The position numbers and the translations under genes were made by a program. Positions 1-7,068 of a DNA stretch of 14,571 bases are shown piece after piece. The DNA comes from Robiginitomaculum sp. GTDB taxonomy: Bacteria; Pseudomonadota; Alphaproteobacteria; Caulobacterales; Maricaulaceae. The stretch is taken from NCBI GenBank assembly GCA_021647805.1, contig JAKITZ010000033.1, forward strand, positions 1 to 14,571, given 5' to 3'. The stretch's first letter is position 1. The number at the start of each line of letters is the position of its first letter. The notes beneath the pieces are model-generated. The model did no database searches, was not told where the DNA came from, and saw nothing but the letters and a program-made list of their open reading frames with translations.

Positions 1-546
1 TACTTTGCTGCCTTTGGCGTGTTGAAAGCTGCTAACAGCTCGCCGAACCACCTTAAGTGCGCGGCAGTTTTTAACGCAATAAGAGACGTACCTAGCACGT
101 TGAACTGGTTACAAAACAGCCAACCAAGATCAGCATATTATATTAACAAGATCCTATCTAATAAGGCTGGTTCGGCACGGAAGGAAACACGAAATTCCTT
201 GTCTTTGTTACAGCCGTCAAAGAAAATATCCATACCAATATTAATGATACAGACTCAAAAATATCACGATGCAGAGTTATCTATTATCAAGCAGTATGCG
301 CAAACACTGTATAAACTAGACACGGCAGTGACACTGGTGATCAGTAAAGATAAACAAGAGCATCAACAAAGCTATAAAGACGCGCCACCAGCCATTACCA
401 TTGCCGAGCAATTTCTTGCAAAATGCCTTGGCGGTATAGCTGAGCCAATTGGTGATGATCTTTTAAGTTATGACATTGAAATAACAGTTGGCAGTGAACA
501 CTTTGCGGAACTTTCCGCTATACTGAACCGAACTAAATCTCCTTGA
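1..546 (+). CDS. C-terminal part of an S9-like alpha/beta hydrolase (5' end off the window)
   Basis: The reading frame is open from base 1 and ends at TGA 544-546, giving 181 residues with no start in the window. A GTG at 19-21 exists but lies inside the domain, so it is not a credible start. The first residues (YFAAFGVLKAA, then HLKCAAVFNAIRD) match the stretch just after the nucleophile elbow of prolyl-oligopeptidase-type (S9) hydrolases. IPILMIQTQKYHD fits the strand that usually reads PVLLIHGxxD, and KQEHQQS fits the loop with the catalytic His. The nucleophile Ser would lie upstream of the window. The usual acidic residue of the triad seems replaced (T-Q-K-Y where G-x-x-D is expected), so the protein may be divergent or inactive. 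A tail of about 45 residues after the hydrolase fold has no assignment. It converges with the next gene, 13 bp apart. The family call is by pattern only and moderately sure. Confidence 0.55.
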   Translation, partial: YFAAFGVLKAANSSPNHLKCAAVFNAIRDVPSTLNWLQNSQPRSAYYINKILSNKAGSARKETRNSLSLLQPSKKISIPILMIQTQKYHDAELSIIKQYAQTLYKLDTAVTLVISKDKQEHQQSYKDAPPAITIAEQFLAKCLGGIAEPIGDDLLSYDIEITVGSEHFAELSAILNRTKSP

Positions 547-559
547 TACACTACCATTA

Positions 560-988
560 CTACCAGTTCTGATATGCCCCAAACAATATCACCGTCCACG
601 CCACAATAATAGCCAAACTAGAAAGTCCACCAAGAGCCGCCGCAAACTGCTGAACTGCACCACCGCTAAATTGAAAAGCATTTACTCCGAACGCCTTAAA
701 CACATAAGCCAACGGATTGATCCAACCACCAAAGATCATCAACCCTAAAACCATTAGCGAAACATCAAGTGCAAACACCCATATCAAAGCTCCGGCCAAA
801 CCTTGCATTAAGCCTAAAATGATCCAGTCCAGATGCGCTGCGCCAATATGCTTGAAATTTACACCGGCTTTCTTTTTCGGCTCCCGCGCCTGTAACGGGA
901 TCAACATCAACACCCCAATCAATGAAGAAAATAAAATCGCTGCACCGCCGCTAAACAAAAGTAATTTCACGCTATCAATGACTATCAT
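560..988 (-). CDS. Four-helix membrane protein resembling styrene oxide isomerase
   Basis: This 142-residue protein has four likely membrane helices (about 8-31, 52-73, 76-100, 112-138). The loop after helix 1 is basic (residues 35-46), which suggests it faces the cytoplasm. By alignment from memory with Pseudomonas styrene oxide isomerase (StyC, haem-b dependent), H52 matches the haem-ligand His58. The segment GGWINPLAYVF matches DGWSNVGFYLF, so W89, N91 and Y95 are kept; Y95 corresponds to catalytic Tyr103. The positions of Asn64 and Asp95 are occupied by Leu58 and Gly87, so the same isomerase chemistry is doubtful. Hydroxylaminobenzene mutase is another possible relative. The start ATG has a good ribosome binding site (AAGAAGG on the minus strand, 997-1003, 8 bases away). 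It is divergent from tetR and shares its 149-bp upstream region. Gene status is sure, membrane location is sure, and the family relation is moderate. Confidence 0.75.
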   Translation of the reverse strand: MIVIDSVKLLLFSGGAAILFSSLIGVLMLIPLQAREPKKKAGVNFKHIGAAHLDWIILGLMQGLAGALIWVFALDVSLMVLGLMIFGGWINPLAYVFKAFGVNAFQFSGGAVQQFAAALGGLSSLAIIVAWTVILFGAYQNW

Positions 989-1021
989 GGACTAGACCTT
1001 CTTATTCAACAATTGCCGAAA

Positions 1022-1050
1022 ATCATAAGCACGTTTTCTTTGATGCACAA
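1022..1050 (-). promoter_or_regulatory. Candidate promoter of the membrane protein gene
   Basis: On the minus strand, TTGTGC (1045-1050) and TATGAT (1022-1027) are separated by exactly 17 bp. The -10 matches the consensus at 5 of 6 positions, the -35 at 3 of 6. The start codon lies 33 bp downstream. The call rests on motif match and position only. Confidence 0.35.
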
Positions 1051-1078
1051 ACTAAAAAACGACTGCACTCAACCACCC

Positions 1079-1120
1079 TTGACAGAATATACATAAGCCC
1101 ATAACTAAATGACTGGTTAT
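1079..1120 (+). promoter_or_regulatory. Candidate tetR promoter and operator
   Basis: A perfect -35 hexamer TTGACA lies at 1079-1084. Weak -10 candidates lie 15-17 bp further on (CATAAC 1100-1105 or TAACTA 1102-1107). Overlapping the -10 region is an imperfect 20-bp palindrome: ATAAC (1101-1105) and GTTAT (1116-1120) are perfect complements, with an A-T pair inside at 1107/1114. TetR-family regulators typically bind such inverted repeats and repress their own operon, so this is a reasonable autorepression site. No strong Shine-Dalgarno precedes the tetR ATG at 1138. Confidence 0.4.
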
Positions 1121-1137
1121 TTAATTATTTAAGTTAT

Positions 1138-1797
1138 ATGGCAAAATCAATTTCGGTATCACCTCAGTTACCACCAGCAAAAACATGGCAACGTAAACCA
1201 GAACAACGTCCTGATGCAATTTTGGATAGTGCCTCGCACTGCTTCAAAACCAATGGCTTTGCCGGCACAAAAATCGAGGACATAGCAATTGGAGCCGGCC
1301 TATCCAAAGGAGCTATCTATTTATATTTCAAAAGCAAGGAAGCCATATTAAAAGCCGTGGTTGAACGGGCAGTTGTACCATTAGCGAAACAGATAGAACA
1401 CTTGGCTAATATTGATAATGCCGAGCAAGTTATTCCCACACTAAACCTAATTATAGAATTGGTGGGAAAGCAAATTCAAGACCCCAGGATTGCAGCCATA
1501 CCCTTGTTAATTATTGCTGAAGCCGGAAACTTTCCCGACATTGCAAAATACTATCGGCAAACCGTTTTGGATCGAATTATTTCTTCTTTTTGCAGTTTAC
1601 TAGACAAGGGAATACAGGCCGGTTTGTTTAGAACGACTTTAAACTCAGAATACGCAGTACGCACGTTGATGGGTGGTATTTTTTTGCAACTGGTTTGGTT
1701 GCACGTCTTTGAAAAAGATGACCCTGATCCTCTAAACATTTCCGATTTATTTGAACATCACCTTGATCTTTTCCTAAAAGGAATATCCGCGCCATGA
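1138..1797 (+). CDS. TetR-family transcriptional repressor of the downstream exporter
   Basis: This is a 219-residue TetR/AcrR-type regulator. The N-terminal DNA-binding domain spans about 24-72, with the helix-turn-helix at 46-65 (IEDIAIGAGLSKGAIYLYF), the hallmark of the family. The rest is the helical ligand-binding and dimer domain, near family-typical length. A 23-residue Pro/Lys/Arg-rich tail precedes the DNA-binding domain. The chosen ATG is the only start before the domain, although its Shine-Dalgarno is poor. It overlaps the adaptor gene by 4 bp (ATGA), so it is the first gene of the operon. The layout matches CecR (YbiH) with YbhGFSR in Escherichia coli, a TetR-controlled drug exporter. 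By analogy it would sense an exported compound and regulate itself through the palindrome at 1101-1120. The ligand cannot be read from the sequence. Confidence 0.9.
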   Translation: MAKSISVSPQLPPAKTWQRKPEQRPDAILDSASHCFKTNGFAGTKIEDIAIGAGLSKGAIYLYFKSKEAILKAVVERAVVPLAKQIEHLANIDNAEQVIPTLNLIIELVGKQIQDPRIAAIPLLIIAEAGNFPDIAKYYRQTVLDRIISSFCSLLDKGIQAGLFRTTLNSEYAVRTLMGGIFLQLVWLHVFEKDDPDPLNISDLFEHHLDLFLKGISAP

Positions 1798-2729
1798 AAT
1801 ATCTACTCTTTACGGCTTTGATTTTACTCTCCAGTTGCCAGAGCCCCGACGAAGACCCTGTTTTATACGGATATGTAGAAGGCAGACCCGTTCACATAGC
1901 CCCGATTCCCACCGGCAAAATCATTGAACTATTTGTGCAAGAGGGCGAAGAAGTTGCAAGCGGACAAGCCTTGTTCGCGATCGACCCGTCGCGCGCAAAA
2001 GCCGCGTTGATCAGTGCCAAGTTTGCGCAAAGCGCAGCCCAATCTCGATTAGATGATTTACAAAAATCAGGTAGGCCTGAAGAAATCAGAGCGGCGCGCC
2101 AAGTATTAGTGCGCCACAAAACCCAACTAACACTAGCACGGGAAAATCTGAAGCGTAGTAAGGTGCTGGTTTCCAAAAAGCTGTCCCCCACCACCCGGTT
2201 AGAAATCGATCAGGCAAGCTTTAACAGCGCCGCTGCTGCTGTGGAAGAAGCAAAAGCCCGGTTAGCGCTTTTGCAACAACCAGCTAGAGCGGATCAAATT
2301 GCCTCGACTCATTCCGAAGTCGCGCGCCTACATACGCAAATTACCCGAGCACAAATTGAGCTTGATGATCACCAAATATCCGCTTTGCAACCAGCAAAAG
2401 TGGAAACCATTTATCGCCGCGCAGGAGAACTAGCCGGACCAAACCAGCCGGTAATGGCTCTATTGCCTGCCGAAAATCTTCGCATCAGATTTTATATTCC
2501 TGAGCCTAAACTGCAAGAAGTTAGCTCCGGTATGAAGGTAAGCATATCGTGTGACAATTGCCCGGCTGATTTGATCGCAAATGTCACCTTTATCGCCTCA
2601 CAGTCAGAATTTACTCCTCCAATAATTTTCACACAAAAAGAACGGGCAAAATTAATGTGGATGGTAGAAGCAAAACCGGAATTTCCCCACAAATTCCGTA
2701 TCGGTCAACCAGTAGAAATCAGATGGTAA
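1794..2729 (+). CDS. HlyD/YbhG-type periplasmic adaptor lipoprotein
   Basis: This 311-residue membrane-fusion (adaptor) protein links the inner-membrane ABC exporter to the periplasm or an outer-membrane channel. The N-terminus is a lipoprotein signal: hydrophobic residues 4-12 and a lipobox L12-S13-S14-C15, so Cys15 is probably lipidated. Residues 25-64 form the first half of the lipoyl-like barrel (GKIIELFVQEGEEV). Residues about 68-195 are a long Ala/Gln/Arg/Glu-rich coiled-coil hairpin, and about 196-311 close the barrel and end in PVEIRW, as in the YbhG group. A C-D-N-C pair (Cys253, Cys256) sits in the exported C-terminal part, which is unusual for adaptors and could form a disulfide. 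A ribosome site AGGA lies at 1779-1782. It overlaps tetR by 4 bp and the ATPase gene by 7 bp. Confidence 0.88.
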   Translation: MKYLLFTALILLSSCQSPDEDPVLYGYVEGRPVHIAPIPTGKIIELFVQEGEEVASGQALFAIDPSRAKAALISAKFAQSAAQSRLDDLQKSGRPEEIRAARQVLVRHKTQLTLARENLKRSKVLVSKKLSPTTRLEIDQASFNSAAAAVEEAKARLALLQQPARADQIASTHSEVARLHTQITRAQIELDDHQISALQPAKVETIYRRAGELAGPNQPVMALLPAENLRIRFYIPEPKLQEVSSGMKVSISCDNCPADLIANVTFIASQSEFTPPIIFTQKERAKLMWMVEAKPEFPHKFRIGQPVEIRW

Positions 2730-3697
2730 ACCTTAGCTCTTCCCCGCAAGACCGAGACACACAAAGCTTAGTTCCACAAAATTTAGCAATTAATGTCACT
2801 GGATTGACCAAAATCTTTGGTACAAAAACCGTAGTTGACCAGTTTGATCTTTCGGTTCCAAAGGGAGCGATCTATGGCTTTTTGGGACCAAACGGCTCAG
2901 GGAAAACTACAACAATTCGTATGGTATGCGGGTTGCTGGTTCCAAATGCCGGACACGGCACTTGCCTTGGGTATGATGTTCGCACGCAAAGCGCGCAGAT
3001 CCGGCAACGGGTTGGTTATATGACCCAAAAATTTTCACTATGGGAAGATCTGACCATTGCTGAAAATCTTGATTTTGTTGCCCGAATGTTTCAAGTCGAA
3101 AATCGAACACAAAAAGTAGCAGAAACATTGAATGAGCTCGGCTTATCAGAACGCTCGAGCCAACTAGCCGGCACCTTGTCCGGAGGGTGGAAACAGCGCC
3201 TGGCTCTTTCAGCCTGCATGATACACAAACCTGCCCTGTTATTGCTGGACGAGCCAACTGCCGGAGTTGACCCGAAAGCCCGCCGTGAATTTTGGCAAAC
3301 TATTCACCAATTATCAGATCAAGGCGTAACTACTTTGGTTTCCACCCATTACATGGACGAAGCAATTCAGTGCGACTTTATTTCATATATTGCCTATGGT
3401 AAAAAACTGATTGATGGGCCGTCCGACAAAATCGCTGAAATGGTTGGCTTGTTCACATGGCGTATTACCGGCTTCGGTTTAAAACAAGCGCAAAAACACT
3501 TGGAAAACGCCCGTGGAGTTGAGCAAGTAGCCCGCTTTGGCACTGCACTTCATGTCAGTGGCCGCGATCAAGAGGCACTGGCACAAAGCGTTAAGCAATT
3601 TTGCCAAGGCACAGACCTGAAATATGAACAAAGAACAAGCGGACTCGAAGAAGCCTTCATACACTTGATGAGTGGTGCTGAGGACAATTTCCAATGA
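2723..3697 (+). CDS. ABC transporter ATP-binding protein (single domain, YbhF-like)
   Basis: This 324-residue cytoplasmic ATPase powers the exporter. Walker A GPNGSGKTT is at 55-63, Q-loop Gln102, signature LSGGWKQR at 152-159, Walker B LLLLDEP with D176-E177, D-loop GVD at 181-183, and the switch His209 in STHYMDEA. All catalytic residues are present. A C-terminal extension of about 100 residues is typical of drug/ABC-2 exporters. The start is set at 2723, whose ATG overlaps the adaptor stop by 7 bp. An in-frame ATG at 2657 would add 22 residues lying wholly inside the adaptor gene and is rejected. E. coli YbhF carries two ATPase domains in one chain; here there is one, so a homodimer is expected. 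It overlaps the permease gene by 4 bp. Confidence 0.92.
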   Translation: MVNLSSSPQDRDTQSLVPQNLAINVTGLTKIFGTKTVVDQFDLSVPKGAIYGFLGPNGSGKTTTIRMVCGLLVPNAGHGTCLGYDVRTQSAQIRQRVGYMTQKFSLWEDLTIAENLDFVARMFQVENRTQKVAETLNELGLSERSSQLAGTLSGGWKQRLALSACMIHKPALLLLDEPTAGVDPKARREFWQTIHQLSDQGVTTLVSTHYMDEAIQCDFISYIAYGKKLIDGPSDKIAEMVGLFTWRITGFGLKQAQKHLENARGVEQVARFGTALHVSGRDQEALAQSVKQFCQGTDLKYEQRTSGLEEAFIHLMSGAEDNFQ

Positions 3698-4833
3698 AGG
3701 GACATAATTTTTCGTTAGCAAGACTTGTCGCGATCCTACGCAAAGAGTTTATCCAGATGCGCCGGGATCGAATGACCTTTGCCATGATGGTTCTATTTCC
3801 TGTTCTTCAATTGGTGATCTTTGGCTTTGCGATAAATACCGACCCGAAACACCTGCCAACAGCCCTGCTCGATCGCGATAACTCAGCCATTTCGCGCTCA
3901 CTAATTCGCTCGCTAGAAGTCTCAAATTATCTGGATATTCGCTATTTACCAAAAAGCGAGCAAGAGGCGGAACGGCTTATGGCCGCAGGAAAGATCAATT
4001 TCATCATTCAAATTCCAGAAAACCTAGCCGCCGATATTGGCGCAAACCGACCGGCACAAGTGTTAATTATCGCCGAAGCCACCGACCCAAGCGCCGCATC
4101 TGGGGCGTTGGCTTTTATCGAGCCCATTATCAACACAGGAATACGCAGAGAACTAAGCGGTGCTTTATCTTTTGCCGCCAGCCGACCCTCATTAGTTCAG
4201 GTTGTTGTTCACCGGCGCTATAACCCCGCTGGCATTACTTCCTACAATATCGTACCTGGTTTACTTGGCATTATTTTATCCATGACCATGACCTTGATGA
4301 CCGCCGTAGCACTTACCAGAGAAACCGAACGCGGAACCATGGAAAACCTACTGGCGATGCCGGCGCGCCCTCTAGAAGTGATGAGCGGAAAAATTCTGCC
4401 TTATGTACTGGTGGGGTATGTGCAAACCATCGTGGTGATGATAGCGGCGCGAAGTGTGTTTGACATTCCTATGAATGGATCAATCTCGTTATTTTTTATC
4501 GTTACAACCTTATATATATTTGTAAACCTAACCATCGGCTTTGTATTTTCGACCATTGCACGCTCGCAAATGCAGGCCATGCAAATGACGTTTTTCCTTC
4601 TATTGCCGCAGATTTTACTCTCTGGCTTCATGTTTCCGTTTCGCGGCATGCCGGGCTGGGCGCAGATCATCGGCGAAGCTTTGCCAGCTACTCATTATAT
4701 CCGTTTGATGCGGGGTATCATGCTCAAAGGCGCAGAAGCCAGCGATTTATGGGCAGATATCTGGCCACTTGGATTGATGGTTTTACTGGTTAGTGCCTTG
4801 GCTTTGCAAAGATACCGGCGCACATTAGACTAA
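3694..4833 (+). CDS. ABC-2 type exporter permease (YbhS/YbhR-like)
   Basis: This 379-residue inner-membrane permease has the ABC-2 (type V exporter) layout. There is a cytoplasmic N-terminal segment (LRKEFIQMRRDRMTF), one membrane helix at about 28-47, a large periplasmic domain to about 185, then five more helices. Conserved features include the RETERGTMENLLAMP coupling segment after helix 2 and the LLPQILLSGFMFP segment near helix 5. A good ribosome site GAGGA lies 9 bases before the ATG, at 3680-3684. The related ybhGFSR operon has two permeases; only one is present here, so a homodimer paired with two ATPase copies is inferred. Substrates of relatives include cationic drugs and antibiotics, but none can be named for this protein. 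It is the last gene of the operon; no clear terminator follows. Confidence 0.92.
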   Translation: MKGHNFSLARLVAILRKEFIQMRRDRMTFAMMVLFPVLQLVIFGFAINTDPKHLPTALLDRDNSAISRSLIRSLEVSNYLDIRYLPKSEQEAERLMAAGKINFIIQIPENLAADIGANRPAQVLIIAEATDPSAASGALAFIEPIINTGIRRELSGALSFAASRPSLVQVVVHRRYNPAGITSYNIVPGLLGIILSMTMTLMTAVALTRETERGTMENLLAMPARPLEVMSGKILPYVLVGYVQTIVVMIAARSVFDIPMNGSISLFFIVTTLYIFVNLTIGFVFSTIARSQMQAMQMTFFLLLPQILLSGFMFPFRGMPGWAQIIGEALPATHYIRLMRGIMLKGAEASDLWADIWPLGLMVLLVSALALQRYRRTLD

Positions 4834-4921
4834 GTTTCCTGTAAATTTACACAAAAAACTTGGCAAACAGGTACATTAGCAGTTACGAATACAATAAACA
4901 GTATTTCGCAAAGGGCTATAT
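4834..4921 (+). promoter_or_regulatory. Leader of the lipoate operon with a 12-bp palindrome
   Basis: This 88-bp gap separates the exporter and lipoate operons. It contains a perfect 12-bp palindrome TGTAAATTTACA (4840-4851), a possible operator. TTGGCA (4860-4865) and TACAAT (4890-4895) resemble promoter hexamers but are 24 bp apart, so they do not form one normal promoter. A ribosome site AAGGG (4911-4915) lies 6 bases before the lipS2 ATG. No T-run terminator for the upstream operon is seen, so read-through is possible. Confidence 0.35.
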
Positions 4922-5959
4922 ATGAACTGGCAAAGTCAGATTTTGGAAATTGAAGAGCTGGAAGACGCCGAGTTTGATGCAGGGTTAATATCTCGCATGC
5001 AGGCAAATTCCTCTCTTTCCTTAAACCGCCCTATACGGTTTTCAACTCCAACTTTTAGGGAATTTGAATCAAACGAGCTTTCCGGTTGCGGCAAAAATTC
5101 ATTTCCGGCATTTTCTATAACTGCCGGCGGTTGCGCTCTTAATTGCGATCATTGTCAGAAGAAAATTCTCGAGCCAATGATCCCGGCCACCAAGCCAGAA
5201 ATGCTCGATCAAAAAGTCCGCGACATGATTTTAATGCAAGACCTGCAAGGCTTTTTGCTGTCCGGCGGCTCCAATAAGCGCAACGAGATTAGATATGAAC
5301 GATACTTGCCCGTGGTCGAGAAACTAAAACATGATTTTCCGTACTTGCAAATTGCCATTCATACCGCTTTGCTTGATGAAGCTGCCGCCCAACGCATGGA
5401 AGACGCTGGCGTTGATAGCGCGATGATGGATATGATCGGAGCGCAAGAAACCATCAAACAAGTATACAAACTTGACCGTCCGGTGGCTGATTTCGAAGCC
5501 ACATTGGCGGCATTGACTTCGACCAACCTTAAGGTCACGCCACATATTGTGATCGGCCTGCATTATGGCAAATTGCTTGGCGAGCAAGCAGCTCTGGACA
5601 TTATCGCGCGATATGATGTTCATGCACTGGTATTGGTGGTGATCATGCCATTTTACGCCAAGCCGGGTACATTTGAAACTCCATCAACTAGAGATGTTGG
5701 CGAGATATTCTTAGCCGCCCGCCAACGCCTGCCAAATAAACAGGTATTACTTGGCTGCGCTCGTCCGCCGGGAATGCACAAGCGGGTAACCGATGCCTAT
5801 GCAGTAATGGCAGGTCTTGACGGCATTGCCTTTCCTGCCGATGGTGCGGTAGCTGTCTCTAAAATTATTGGCCGCCCATCACATCAGGAACATGCTTGTT
5901 GCGCCATTAAAATTGGCGGCAGTAAAGCAGCGCAAACTTCGGCCACCTGTGCCGCATGA
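4922..5959 (+). CDS. lipS2: Radical SAM protein, LipS2-like half of a two-protein lipoyl synthase
   Basis: This 345-residue radical SAM enzyme has the cluster motif CX3CX2C at C71-C75-C78 (GGCALNCDHCQ). The following sequence (KILEPMIPATKPE, LLSGGSNKRNEI, HTALLDEAAAQRMEDAGVD, PHIVIGLHYGKLLGE, GCARPPG) is characteristic of the COG1856 'biotin-synthase-like' family. In Thermococcus and in sulfur-oxidising bacteria that family works with a second radical SAM protein to insert sulfur at C6 and C8 of protein-bound octanoyl groups. Further cysteines (C56, C279, adjacent C326-C327, C343) may bind an auxiliary iron-sulfur cluster acting as sulfur donor. An N-terminal extension of about 55 residues precedes the core. 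It is the first gene of the operon and overlaps lipT by 4 bp. Membership of the LipS pair is likely from family plus context; which member is called S1 and which S2 is less certain. Confidence 0.82.
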   Translation: MNWQSQILEIEELEDAEFDAGLISRMQANSSLSLNRPIRFSTPTFREFESNELSGCGKNSFPAFSITAGGCALNCDHCQKKILEPMIPATKPEMLDQKVRDMILMQDLQGFLLSGGSNKRNEIRYERYLPVVEKLKHDFPYLQIAIHTALLDEAAAQRMEDAGVDSAMMDMIGAQETIKQVYKLDRPVADFEATLAALTSTNLKVTPHIVIGLHYGKLLGEQAALDIIARYDVHALVLVVIMPFYAKPGTFETPSTRDVGEIFLAARQRLPNKQVLLGCARPPGMHKRVTDAYAVMAGLDGIAFPADGAVAVSKIIGRPSHQEHACCAIKIGGSKAAQTSATCAA

Positions 5960-7068
5960 ACGAGCAACCGGACATTTTGGTGCTGGGGCTTGGCCCTGCT
6001 GGCGCATGCGCTGCTGAGGTCTGTGCAAAAGCCGGATTTACAGTGCTGGCAGTGGAGAAGAAAGTCGTTGCCGGCGCCCCAGTGCAGTGCGCGGAATTTG
6101 TTCCGGCAATGATCGGTGCCGAAGTCAACGCTTTGGCCGAAACCAGAATTCAATCAATCCGGTCAATGGTAACTTTTGTCGAGGATCAGCCACCGGACGT
6201 TATGGCGAACTTTCCCGGCCAAATGATTGACCGCGAGGCTTTTGATCGTGAATTGGGCGAACAAGCCAAAGCCGCAGGCGCTGAATTATTGTATGGCCTA
6301 AAAGCCCAAACTATTTCGGATACTGGCGCAGTCACGCTTACGAACGGCAGCCAAATTTCACCAAAAATACTGATAGGTGCCGATGGCCCCAATTCATTGG
6401 CCGGCTCGGCTATTGGTTCGGTGATCAGCGATTATCTTGAAACTAGGCAGATCAGTGTGCCTTTGTTGCGAGCTTTTAATAGCACCGACATTTTTCTTAG
6501 CCACAAAATTTCCGGCGGTTACGCTTGGGCGTTTCCCAAAGGCGATGTGGTTAATATCGGACTTGGCGTTCACCTAGATGCCCGTAACCAGATGAAACCT
6601 TTGCTTGATGAACTACACCAAAAACTGATTGCTGAGGGTAGAGCTGGCCAACAAGTCCTCAGTCATACCGGCGGACGAATTCCGGCAAGTGGCATGGTCA
6701 AGCCTTGGGGAGTGATTGGATCAACCCTGTGTCTATTGGCCGGAGATGCCGCAGGTCTAACCAACCCGATCACCGGAGCCGGTATCAATTCGGCAGTAAT
6801 TAGCGGTAAGCTAGCTGGGGACGCGGCGGTGAATTATCTGCTCAAAGGCAACGAAACTCAAATTGCCGAAGACTATCAAGAAGACCTTGAAGATTTGTTT
6901 GGCGCATCTTTGGCACGAGCTGTTGCTCACCGCCAAAGGCTTGCTACTTACTGGCGCGAAAACAACAATCCCTCGCCGGAACAATTACGCGGCGGTTGGA
7001 TCGCTTATGACCAATATTGGCAAAATCAAAACACCATATCAATAAAGGAAAACCCATGTCCTGCTTGA
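5956..7068 (+). CDS. lipT: LipT-like FAD oxidoreductase (geranylgeranyl reductase family)
   Basis: This 370-residue flavoprotein has an N-terminal FAD-binding motif GLGPAG (11-16) with acidic Glu34 at the end of strand 2. It also has ILIGADGPN around residue 140 and LAGDAAGLTNPITGAG with G263-D264, which together define the FAD fold. YAWAFPKG (189-196), followed by a NIGLGV stretch, is the signature of geranylgeranyl-reductase-type enzymes, so automatic annotation would probably call it that. No isoprenoid or bacteriochlorophyll gene is nearby. It lies between two LipS-type radical SAM genes, which is the place of LipT in known alternative lipoate clusters, where it is proposed to pass electrons from NAD(P)H to the radical SAM enzymes. 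That role is inferred. It overlaps lipS2 by 4 bp and lipS1 by 13 bp. Confidence 0.8.
   Translation: MNEQPDILVLGLGPAGACAAEVCAKAGFTVLAVEKKVVAGAPVQCAEFVPAMIGAEVNALAETRIQSIRSMVTFVEDQPPDVMANFPGQMIDREAFDRELGEQAKAAGAELLYGLKAQTISDTGAVTLTNGSQISPKILIGADGPNSLAGSAIGSVISDYLETRQISVPLLRAFNSTDIFLSHKISGGYAWAFPKGDVVNIGLGVHLDARNQMKPLLDELHQKLIAEGRAGQQVLSHTGGRIPASGMVKPWGVIGSTLCLLAGDAAGLTNPITGAGINSAVISGKLAGDAAVNYLLKGNETQIAEDYQEDLEDLFGASLARAVAHRQRLATYWRENNNPSPEQLRGGWIAYDQYWQNQNTISIKENPCPA
7044..7058 (+). promoter_or_regulatory. Ribosome binding site that decides the lipS1 start
   Basis: AAAGGA (7044-7049) lies 6 bases before the ATG at 7056-7058. This favours 7056 over the longer in-frame TTG start at 7017, which has no such site and would overlap lipT by 52 bp. 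Confidence 0.65.

Noticed and set aside
2657..2722. Longer start for the ABC ATPase
   Set aside because: The extra 22 residues overlap the adaptor gene, are not ABC-like, and the ATG at 2723 gives the normal 7-bp operon overlap.
7017..7055. Longer start for the LipS1-like protein
   Set aside because: It would be a TTG start without a ribosome site, whereas the ATG at 7056 has AAAGGA at the right distance.
5956..7068. True geranylgeranyl reductase for isoprenoid or chlorophyll synthesis
   Set aside because: The family signature fits, but the gene is locked by overlaps into a lipoate operon and no isoprenoid gene is near.
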